Origin: an uncultured Bacteroidota bacterium
GTDB lineage: Bacteria > Bacteroidota > Bacteroidia > B-17B0 > Aurantibacillaceae
NCBI GenBank assembly: GCA_937868675.1
Contig: CALMNJ010000681.1
Location: forward strand, 1-13,690
Direction: 5' to 3'
DNA length: 13,690 nucleotides
The notes beneath the pieces were generated by a model that saw only the letters and a program-made list of their open reading frames with translations, was not told where the DNA came from and searched no databases. The position numbers and the translations under genes were made by a program. Below, in pieces: positions 1-5,861 of this stretch (position 1 is the first letter of the stretch; each line of letters begins with the position of its first letter).

Positions 1-3
1 CTC

Positions 4-348
4 ATGGAATTCTCGATAGTTGCGGAAAAAAACGCGGATGCACAGTGGTTATTGTACTCCCTTATGGTAGCAGGTCTGGGTTTGTTTGTGCAGGAATGCA
101 TGGAACCCGGCATGATTCTGCGACGGTACTACCTTTATTTAACCCTGTTATGGATACGCAACCGGCAACGCAGGCACCGCTGGAAAAGATGGTGGCTTAA
201 ACCGGCAGGCATGTGTGTGTATTGCAACACCGCGTGGATTGCGATGGCATACTATCTGCTGCGCTATGGTTTAAATGTGGAAATCCTGCTTTTCACCGGC
301 CTGGTGTTTGTTTGGCTGAAAATCTTAAAAAAAATCCTGGCCATTTAA
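4..348 (+). CDS. Small CxxC membrane protein, unknown function (5' end may lie outside window)
   Basis: I do not recognise this 114-residue protein. It has a hydrophobic stretch at about residues 15-33, a very basic aromatic middle (about 50-66, rich in R, K and W), a CVYC motif at Cys71-Cys74 followed by NTAW, and a second hydrophobic region at about 76-106. This looks like a two-to-three-segment inner-membrane protein whose Cys pair sits at the edge of the second segment, where it could bind metal or form a disulfide (inference). The frame is still open at the window edge, so the ATG at 4 is only the first start visible and the real start may be upstream. Its TAA stop overlaps the stop of the convergent GT-C/TPR gene by four bases. 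The CxxC-xxxW arrangement reminds me of small phage or mobile-element membrane proteins, but nothing else here supports a prophage. Confidence 0.6.
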   Translation: MEFSIVAEKNADAQWLLYSLMVAGLGLFVQECMEPGMILRRYYLYLTLLWIRNRQRRHRWKRWWLKPAGMCVYCNTAWIAMAYYLLRYGLNVEILLFTGLVFVWLKILKKILAI

Positions 349-2213
349 TTATTTTCGGGCTCCGTTGGCTTTGGTGCCGAATTCATCAACTGCAAACAAT
401 TATTAAGGTTAGCGGTTGTCGTATTGTATTCTGGCTTAATCCGGAGCGCTAACTCAAAAAACGGAATGGCTTCTTTGTAACGCTTCTGCTGCATTAAAAA
501 ATACCCCTTGTTGTTAAGCAACAGATAATTGCCGGGTTGAAGCTTTAAGCCTTCATCGGCCGCTTTAAGTGCGTTTGGGTAATCTTTCAAATAATAATAA
601 CACTCCGACTTATACAGATAAGCCCCCTGGCTGGTTTTGTCAAGTTCGATTGATTTATCAAACCATTTCAGCGATTCGGCATACTGCCCTATCACGTACA
701 AAAAATATCCTTTATTGAAGATGAGATTATAGTCATCCGGTTTTCTTTCGAGGGCCTGATCGTTAACCTTTAAGGATAATTCTGGTTTGTTAAGCCTCAG
801 GTAGGCGTTTGAAAGATTAATGGAAGCCCTTGTATATTCGGGTTTTATTTTCAGGGCATTTTCAAAAAGTTCTATTGCCTCTTCTATTTTACCCTGTTCA
901 AACAAAATGTACCCTTTATTGTTCATTGCCAGCCAATCCTGAGGATATTTTTCAAGCAAATCGTTTGCAATGGTATCGCTGTTTCTCCAAACTTTGCACC
1001 GTTGGTAAGTAATATAGCCCAGCAACAGCACAGCAACCAAAAACAAAGGTATGATAACCTTGCCAGCCGCCCGCCAGCGTTTGCGAAAATCATATGCCTT
1101 TGTTGCGACAATAAAAAAAACGCCGGTGTACGAAACGTAAGTGTAGCGTTCGGCCATGATGGCATCGCCCACTGAAACAAATTGTAAAACAAGCAGCACA
1201 TTTACAATGAAGAATAATAGCCCAAAAACATAGAGTCGTGTTTTACGTTGGGTTCTTATAACGATATAAAACAAAAGAACAAGAGCCAACGGTGCGAGAT
1301 AAAAATAAATGGGGAGAGGCTGATTGCCCAAAACCGGATAAGGATGAAAAATAGCCTGATGAATTGGTAAAATTGATTTTACGATATAGTTGAGTGAAGA
1401 GTAAGAGGCGAAACATATTTTTTGCCACCAGGCATACTGCGTTCTCAGAAGCTCATCGGCATACTGAGCGTTGAGAGCCACAAAGCCAAATACAAGCGAA
1501 AGGGCCATAAAAGGAAGCTTCTCAAGCCAAAGCCTTTTATCTGTTTTTCGTTCGCGGTAATAATCAATCAGCAAAATAACCAGTGGAAAAACAATAGCGG
1601 CTGGTTTACACAACACAGAAACCAGGAACAACAGGAAAGTGAACACCAGCCAAATGCGTTTATTGCTCCCTTCATTGTAATTGATATAGGTGATTAGCCC
1701 GGCAAGAAAGAAAAAACAATACAACACATCCTTTAGTTCGGCCACCCACGCAACAGATTCCACGTGCATGGGGTGAACCCCAAACAGAAGTGCCACCAGC
1801 GTGGCTACGAACGTCCGTTTGTTGCTGAGCCGGTATATAAACCAGAACATCAGTATAACATTGAGTGCGTGTATGAAAAGACTGATGAAATGAAAAAACT
1901 GAGGGTTGAGTCCGGCCACCTTATACTGTAGCGCATATACGAGCATGGTGAGCGGTATATAGTTTCCAATAAAATAATGTGCGCCAAAAAAATAAGGGAC
2001 CGACTCTGAAAGTGGCTTACCCATCTGCTCGTTTTCGAATACGTAACCATTATCGTCCCAGTTAATAAACCCGTTGTTGAGTACCGGGGTAAAACACAGG
2101 AAGGTAAAAAAAGCCACAAAAAGGGCATGAAACCAGGGTTTAGTCCACCATTTGGTTTCCGCAGTAGCACCAGGCACTGTGGTGGAGCCTGGTATGTTTT
2201 TATTGGTTACCAT
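345..2213 (-). CDS. TMTC-like GT-C membrane glycosyltransferase with C-terminal TPR repeats
   Basis: This 622-residue protein starts at ATG. Residues 28-405 hold about nine or ten hydrophobic membrane segments. The first outer loop carries NWDD (51-54), the acidic pair expected at the catalytic site of GT-C enzymes that use a polyprenyl-phosphate sugar. HPMHVESVAW (147-156) and MAERYTY (353-359) are further motifs I associate with the TMTC/PMT-like family. From about 423 to 605 there are roughly five tetratricopeptide repeats, with recurring N-K-G-Y/F-x-L and A-L-x-I/L-x-P patterns. This is the layout of eukaryotic TMTC1-4, which O-mannosylate cadherins, and of many uncharacterised bacterial proteins. 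The role is inferred to be transfer of a sugar from a lipid carrier to an exported protein or glycan, with the TPRs binding the acceptor. It seems to be a single gene: trmB diverges upstream and the gene on its other side converges with it. Confidence 0.85.
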   Translation of the reverse strand: MVTNKNIPGSTTVPGATAETKWWTKPWFHALFVAFFTFLCFTPVLNNGFINWDDNGYVFENEQMGKPLSESVPYFFGAHYFIGNYIPLTMLVYALQYKVAGLNPQFFHFISLFIHALNVILMFWFIYRLSNKRTFVATLVALLFGVHPMHVESVAWVAELKDVLYCFFFLAGLITYINYNEGSNKRIWLVFTFLLFLVSVLCKPAAIVFPLVILLIDYYRERKTDKRLWLEKLPFMALSLVFGFVALNAQYADELLRTQYAWWQKICFASYSSLNYIVKSILPIHQAIFHPYPVLGNQPLPIYFYLAPLALVLLFYIVIRTQRKTRLYVFGLLFFIVNVLLVLQFVSVGDAIMAERYTYVSYTGVFFIVATKAYDFRKRWRAAGKVIIPLFLVAVLLLGYITYQRCKVWRNSDTIANDLLEKYPQDWLAMNNKGYILFEQGKIEEAIELFENALKIKPEYTRASINLSNAYLRLNKPELSLKVNDQALERKPDDYNLIFNKGYFLYVIGQYAESLKWFDKSIELDKTSQGAYLYKSECYYYLKDYPNALKAADEGLKLQPGNYLLLNNKGYFLMQQKRYKEAIPFFELALRIKPEYNTTTANLNNCLQLMNSAPKPTEPENN

Positions 2214-2334
2214 TTATCTGTTTGGCAAGAAGCCTAAGTTAATTGTTTTTAATAACGAATGCCAGTTGCTTTGCTGCCCAACAGAGTCATTGGTTTTTAG
2301 AGCGTGTCCAAAAGAATTGTTTCGTTCAATTGAC

Positions 2335-2342
2335 TAAATTTG
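2335..2342 (+). promoter_or_regulatory. Candidate -7 promoter element of trmB
   Basis: TAAATTTG matches the Bacteroidota -7 consensus TAnnTTTG exactly and lies 18 bases before the trmB ATG at 2361. No good TTTG -33 element stands 19-21 bases upstream, so only half of the promoter is recognisable. The TTG of this box is also a possible in-frame start (2340). If the box is a promoter, that start is not transcribed and the ATG at 2361 is the real one. Confidence 0.45.
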
Positions 2343-2360
2343 CCGCCTGATAAACTAGAA

Positions 2361-3041
2361 ATGCCGGGTAAACTTCAAAAATTTGCGGAGCTGGAAACGT
2401 TTGCCAATTCGTTTGCTTTTTTCTTTCAAAACATTGAACGTGGTTTTGCTCTTCGCGGCAAATGGGGCCGGGAGTATTTCAAAAATGAACATCCAATTGT
2501 GCTCGAGCTTGGGTGTGGCAAGGGCGAATACACCATCGGGCTGGCAAAAAACAATCCCGGAAAAAACCACATTGGGGTTGATTTAAAGGGCAATCGTATC
2601 TGGACCGGCGCAAAACAGGCCCTTGAAAACCATCTTAGCCACGTGGCATTTATCAGGAGCCGCATTGATTTTATTGACCATTGTTTTGCTGCCTCCGAAG
2701 TGGACGAAATCTGGATTACCTTTCCCGACCCACAGCCACAAAAACCACGTGAACGAAAGCGCCTCACACATGTTAACTTTTTAAATCGTTACGCCAAATT
2801 TCTTAAACCGGGCGGACTTGTACATCTCAAAACCGACAGCACCAGCCTGTATGAGTACACCCTGGAAGTTATTGCAAACCATAAATTACCCCTTGTTTGG
2901 CACACCAATAATCTTTATAAAAACTGCCCGCACGACCGTGAGGAGCTTATCACAATTAAAACGCATTACGAAAAACTGTTTACCGAAAAAGGAGAAGACA
3001 TTAAGTACATCCTTTTTAAGCTCGATGGTTTAACGTTCTGA
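2361..3041 (+). CDS. trmB: tRNA (guanine-N7-)-methyltransferase TrmB
   Basis: TrmB uses SAM to methylate N7 of G46 in the variable loop of tRNAs, in the cytoplasm. The 226-residue product has the SAM-binding motif LELGCGKGEY (48-57), the acidic motif GVDLKG (72-77) that holds the ribose, the TrmB signature FPDPQPQKPRERKRL (121-135), and HLKTDS (165-170) before the C-terminal T-x-YE region. The usual FPDPWPKxRHxKRR is altered (Q for W, P for R/H), which I take to be a lineage variant. Length is normal. I chose ATG 2361 rather than the in-frame TTG at 2340, because the TTG is part of a -7 promoter box and the shorter form starts where the family usually does. It is read divergently from the GT-C/TPR gene and ends 19 bases before the convergent 3061-3522 gene. 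Confidence 0.95.
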   Translation: MPGKLQKFAELETFANSFAFFFQNIERGFALRGKWGREYFKNEHPIVLELGCGKGEYTIGLAKNNPGKNHIGVDLKGNRIWTGAKQALENHLSHVAFIRSRIDFIDHCFAASEVDEIWITFPDPQPQKPRERKRLTHVNFLNRYAKFLKPGGLVHLKTDSTSLYEYTLEVIANHKLPLVWHTNNLYKNCPHDREELITIKTHYEKLFTEKGEDIKYILFKLDGLTF

Positions 3042-3060
3042 ATAATTAACCCTGTTGCGG

Positions 3061-3522
3061 CTAATTGGGGAAGTACTGAAACTTGTTTTCCGGTTCGATG
3101 ATACCGAAGTTGACCGACACGAGCTTGTTATTTTCGAAGTAGCAATCAAGTCCAGCGTCATCGAAACTCACGCGGCGTTCGCCCCATTGATGCACTTCTA
3201 TATCGGTGAGAGAAAAACCGTTGTTTTTCATTAAGGCAATTATTTCCTTTTCTTTCAGTGAAAAAATACGGGTATCAAAAAGTATGGTGTCGCGGTTGTC
3301 AATTTCAACGCTGCAAAAGGTTTGGCTTCGATTCGTGTCGAAGAACAGCGAAAAACCCTGCTCCCAGTAGTGATAAACACGGGAATGGTTGTTCAGAATC
3401 TCGTCGGTAATATCCTGTACCTCTTCGGGCTCGCCAAACAGGAGCACCGCGTTTTCTTTGCTGGCGCCAAATGGCAGGGCACAAAAGCCCCTGAGTAATT
3501 TTATTTCGGGTGTTTGAACCAT
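3061..3522 (-). CDS. Uncharacterised 153-residue cytosolic protein
   Basis: I cannot assign a family. There is no signal peptide or membrane segment. The N-terminal part has FCALPFGASKENA followed by LFGEPEEVQDI (about 13-39), a pattern of the form 'PFG-x-S-K-x-x-A/V-x-x-x-x-G-x-P' seen in small alpha/beta proteins of unknown or immunity-like role. The rest alternates aromatic beta-type stretches (HYWEQGFSLFFD, VSFDDAGLDCYF) with a charged helix (about 89-103), consistent with one compact alpha/beta domain. It starts at ATG 3522 after a promoter-like sequence that leaves only a few bases of leader. It stands alone between convergent trmB and the divergent tRNA-Lys. Single, compact and acidic fits an orphan immunity or housekeeping protein, but this is speculation. 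Confidence 0.75.
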   Translation of the reverse strand: MVQTPEIKLLRGFCALPFGASKENAVLLFGEPEEVQDITDEILNNHSRVYHYWEQGFSLFFDTNRSQTFCSVEIDNRDTILFDTRIFSLKEKEIIALMKNNGFSLTDIEVHQWGERRVSFDDAGLDCYFENNKLVSVNFGIIEPENKFQYFPN

Positions 3523-3528
3523 GTGCGC

Positions 3529-3559
3529 CTAATATAGAAATTGCGCAAAATCCGCTAAA
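3529..3559 (-). promoter_or_regulatory. Candidate promoter of the 153-residue protein gene
   Basis: On the minus strand TTTA, 19 bases, then TATATTAG. Each element differs by one base from TTTG / TAnnTTTG, and the 19-base spacing equals that of the two exact promoters in this window. The -7 box ends 6 bases before the ATG at 3522, so the transcript would be nearly leaderless. Unproven. Confidence 0.35.
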
Positions 3560-3590
3560 ATTTTGGCAAAAAAATATTTCCAAAAATAAT

Positions 3591-3621
3591 TTTGTGGCGC
3601 AGTAAAAGTATCCTATATTTG
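3591..3621 (+). promoter_or_regulatory. Promoter of tRNA-Lys
   Basis: TTTG (3591-3594), 19 bases, TATATTTG (3614-3621): an exact match to the Bacteroidota housekeeping promoter TTTG-N19-TAnnTTTG. Transcription should start near 3625, giving a 5' leader of about 35 bases that RNase P would remove from the tRNA. Confidence 0.85.
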
Positions 3622-3659
3622 CAACCCGATTTAAGGGCTTACGTCGTTTCGTCGAGGAT

Positions 3660-3732
3660 GATTCTGTAGCTCAGCCGGTAGAGCATTACACTTTTAATGT
3701 AAGGGTCCTGGGTTCGAGTCCCAGCAGGATCA
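3660..3732 (+). tRNA. tRNA-Lys, anticodon UUU
   Basis: A 73-base cloverleaf. The acceptor stem GATTCTG pairs with CAGGATC (one G-U pair), with discriminator A at 3732. The D arm carries the usual TAGCTCAG start. The anticodon stem TTACA/TGTAA encloses the loop CTTTTAA, giving anticodon TTT. The T arm contains GGTTCGAGTCC. The 3' CCA is not encoded (CAA follows the discriminator base), so it must be added after transcription. The gene has its own exact promoter and a hairpin terminator starting one base after the tRNA, so it is a one-gene transcript. Confidence 0.97.
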
Positions 3733-3733
3733 C

Positions 3734-3769
3734 AAAAAACCACCTTTTTTGGGTGGTTTTTTATTTTTT
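3734..3769 (+). terminator. Rho-independent terminator after tRNA-Lys, possibly two-way
   Basis: An 11-base-pair perfect stem (AAAAAACCACC at 3734-3744 with GGTGGTTTTTT at 3752-3762) around a 7-base loop, followed by A and six T. Because the left arm is A-rich, the minus strand also reads a hairpin ending in T residues, so it could also stop transcription from the lipoprotein gene that ends at 3896. Confidence 0.88.
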
Positions 3770-3895
3770 GTATTAACGCCCTACGAAACTAAAATACGCG
3801 AATTACTGCCGTGTTTTATTAGTTCCATTAAACCAACAAACCACTCATTTCGGAACCCTGGTGTTGTTTCATGTATGAGTGCTAAGTACCCGTGT

Positions 3896-4792
3896 CTAAT
3901 CATCCGTATATTCCATTTTCCTGTCAATGATTCTTATTAGATTGCCACGCCAATACTCTATCTTTTTTATCCAGTTGCCGCTTTCATCGTATACATATTT
4001 AAAGCGACTGTAATCGGGCTTTTCTGTAATGTCAGCGCTTAATTCAACTTCGGTTTCCAGATTTCCTTTTTTGTTGTAAGTGTATTTCCGGCTCAACTTT
4101 ATACTGCCATCCGGATCAACCGAACGCTCAAGTACTAACTTTCCGTCCGCATCGTACTTATATTCCCACATATTTAATGGTTCTGCGCCGTCTTCAAAAT
4201 AATTATTCGTTTTTATTTTGAGGCCTGCGTCATTAAATTCATTTATGCAATAAAATGTAATCTTGTCATCATCGCCATAAATATTAACGCGTTTTTCCTG
4301 GCCCTTATCGTTATATATATACTCGTCTTTGCGATACAAATTTCCATTTCCACGGAAACAGGTATTTAGAAGAATCTTCCCGTTCTTATCGTAGTTCATG
4401 GCCTGACTATCTGATGGCATTCCCTTTACATCGCGTACCATCATCGCCACTTCATAACCGGCATCATTATAGTAGAACTTTGTACTCGTATTTAATTCAG
4501 ACTCCTCGGAGGCATATTTTTTGAAAACGATAAAGCCCTGCTCATTAAAATCCATTTGTTCCATGGAAGAGAACTTCAACACGGCATCTTTAAAGTCAAT
4601 GGTATCGCCGCCCGCAGAACCAATGGTACTGCGTGTTTCCACAAGGCGTTTTACGCTGCCCTTAATTTCAAGCTCATCCAGCGTGTTTTTTGTGTTCCGA
4701 TGATGCGACTTAGCGCAGGAAAAAAATATAAATACAGACGACAGGATGAAGCATCTGATGATTCCCCGATTTATTTCATTAACGGTATTCAT
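3896..4792 (-). CDS. YD-repeat-like lipoprotein
   Basis: This 298-residue protein starts at ATG. It has a signal peptide of type II: a hydrophobic core at 11-25 and lipobox FFSC with the lipidated Cys at 26, so it should be anchored in the inner or outer membrane. The mature part consists of about eight degenerate repeats of the form [aromatic]-x-Y-[N/D]-x-x-G-x-x, for example YYNDAG, YNDKGQ, YDADGK, YNKKGN and YDESGN. They resemble single YD/RHS beta-strand units but lack the long array, core-associated domain and toxin tip of a true RHS protein. Short proteins of this kind are frequent in Bacteroidota and have no settled function. Its ATG shares one base with the stop of the cytochrome gene (TAATG), so the two are probably translated in a coupled way from the promoter at 5797-5827. 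Confidence 0.85.
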   Translation of the reverse strand: MNTVNEINRGIIRCFILSSVFIFFSCAKSHHRNTKNTLDELEIKGSVKRLVETRSTIGSAGGDTIDFKDAVLKFSSMEQMDFNEQGFIVFKKYASEESELNTSTKFYYNDAGYEVAMMVRDVKGMPSDSQAMNYDKNGKILLNTCFRGNGNLYRKDEYIYNDKGQEKRVNIYGDDDKITFYCINEFNDAGLKIKTNNYFEDGAEPLNMWEYKYDADGKLVLERSVDPDGSIKLSRKYTYNKKGNLETEVELSADITEKPDYSRFKYVYDESGNWIKKIEYWRGNLIRIIDRKMEYTDD

Positions 4793-5790
4793 TAAAATTT
4801 TTCCGGCAATCCGTTCTTTTTCCTGTATTCAAGAATAGGTTTCCAGGGTCCGAACTTATGTTGCAGATCAGGGAATGAATCCACAAAAGGGCCTATCCCG
4901 TAATCGAGTGGTTTGGTTTTATAATTAGGATAATTTACAGCCCCGTTATTTACGGGCCTTTTGTGAATGCGATCGTCGTTAATGAAGGCTGCGACATCAA
5001 ACGATTCCTCTACGGTTAATTTAGGTTTATCGTACGTAGCAAGCTTGTTGGGCATATTGGCATAAATAAAGGTTGCAGCTTTTACGACACGGTGAAGGCT
5101 GCTGCCCGGCTGATAGCTTTTAGGGCCCCAAAGCGGCGGATATTCATAACACACGTTATCTGTGCGCATTTTTCCCTCACCATCGGCACCATGGCAACTC
5201 TGGCATTCCCGCTTATATACCTCGGCTCCTTTTACAGGGTCGGCCGCGCGATCGGGCAGTTGCAGTTTTATCGGCGAATCGCCCTCCACATGCTGGTTCA
5301 CCGGAACATTTTTACCGAGCCATTTCATGTACGATATTATGGCCAGCATTTCCTTTGAATCCAGCTTAAGGGGCTTTCCACTGTGAGGGCGCTCGATGCA
5401 ATTGTTCACACGGTCGGCAAGCGAGAGGATCTTGTCTTCGCGTGCACGGTATTGTGGGTAACGTGCGTGAGAACTGAAATAACTAAAGGCATAGGGCCGT
5501 GTGCCTGCATCAAGGTGACACTGTGTGCAGTTCATTTTATTGCCCAGGTTGTGGCTGACTTTTCCATCAGGACCAATATAATATGCAGTGTTTAATACCA
5601 GCTGGCGCCCGTAACGCACCAGTGCTCCGAAATCATCGTTGGGAATCTCGGTGGTGTCGGGTACCTTCCATATCTCCTTTTTTTTGGGAATGGAATCCGT
5701 AGGAGCGGTTTCCGGCTTCGCTGAGTGTGGATCCAAATCGCAACCAAAAAAACAACATGGAAGTAAGAGGCAAAGAAACTTCAGTTTCAT
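4792..5790 (-). CDS. TsdA-like dihaem cytochrome c lipoprotein (possible thiosulfate dehydrogenase)
   Basis: From ATG 5790 this is 332 residues: a lipoprotein signal with FFGC and Cys17 as lipid anchor, then two c-type haem sites, CTQCH (88-92) and CQSCH (196-200). The first haem domain has the TsdA-like context CHLDAGT, PQYRxR and RVNNCIERPHSG. Cys131 in the last motif matches the Cys that ligates the active-site haem in TsdA. In the second domain YPPLWGPKSY and NMP (Met246) fit the family, Met246 as distal ligand. TsdA joins two thiosulfates into tetrathionate and passes electrons to cytochromes. The C-terminal extension (about 277-332) also occurs in relatives of this family. Family membership is well supported; thiosulfate as substrate is inference. 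A longer frame reaches 5853, but the promoter lies inside it and the lipobox supports 5790. It is followed by a coupled lipoprotein gene. Confidence 0.87.
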   Translation of the reverse strand: MKLKFLCLLLPCCFFGCDLDPHSAKPETAPTDSIPKKKEIWKVPDTTEIPNDDFGALVRYGRQLVLNTAYYIGPDGKVSHNLGNKMNCTQCHLDAGTRPYAFSYFSSHARYPQYRAREDKILSLADRVNNCIERPHSGKPLKLDSKEMLAIISYMKWLGKNVPVNQHVEGDSPIKLQLPDRAADPVKGAEVYKRECQSCHGADGEGKMRTDNVCYEYPPLWGPKSYQPGSSLHRVVKAATFIYANMPNKLATYDKPKLTVEESFDVAAFINDDRIHKRPVNNGAVNYPNYKTKPLDYGIGPFVDSFPDLQHKFGPWKPILEYRKKNGLPEKF

Positions 5791-5796
5791 AAAAGA

Positions 5797-5827
5797 CAAA
5801 TTTATTGATTGCTTAAGAAGCCGCAAA
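5797..5827 (-). promoter_or_regulatory. Promoter of the cytochrome/lipoprotein operon
   Basis: On the minus strand TTTG (5827-5824), 19 bases, TAAATTTG (5804-5797): an exact match to the Bacteroidota consensus with the same spacing as the tRNA-Lys promoter. The -7 box ends 6 bases before the ATG at 5790, so the predicted transcript start (about 5793-5790) leaves a leader of zero to a few bases. It separates this operon from the radical SAM operon upstream. Confidence 0.8.
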
Positions 5828-5861
5828 TTAATATATGTGGAAACGGGTGCCACAATGAAAA

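Noticed and set aside
2426..2767. 113-codon minus-strand frame
   Set aside because: It lies wholly opposite trmB, which has all its family motifs.
3660..3732. tRNA-Lys as an integration site with an element next to it
   Set aside because: No integrase gene and no second copy of the tRNA 3' end were found in the window.
3749..3940. 63-codon plus-strand frame after the tRNA
   Set aside because: It begins inside the terminator hairpin and runs into the lipoprotein gene on the other strand.
3896..4792. RHS/YD toxin
   Set aside because: The repeats are few and degenerate, and there is no core-associated domain or C-terminal toxin tip; it is a short lipoprotein.
5791..5853. N-terminal extension of the cytochrome gene (21 extra codons)
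   Set aside because: It contains the promoter and lies before a clean lipoprotein signal that starts at ATG 5790.
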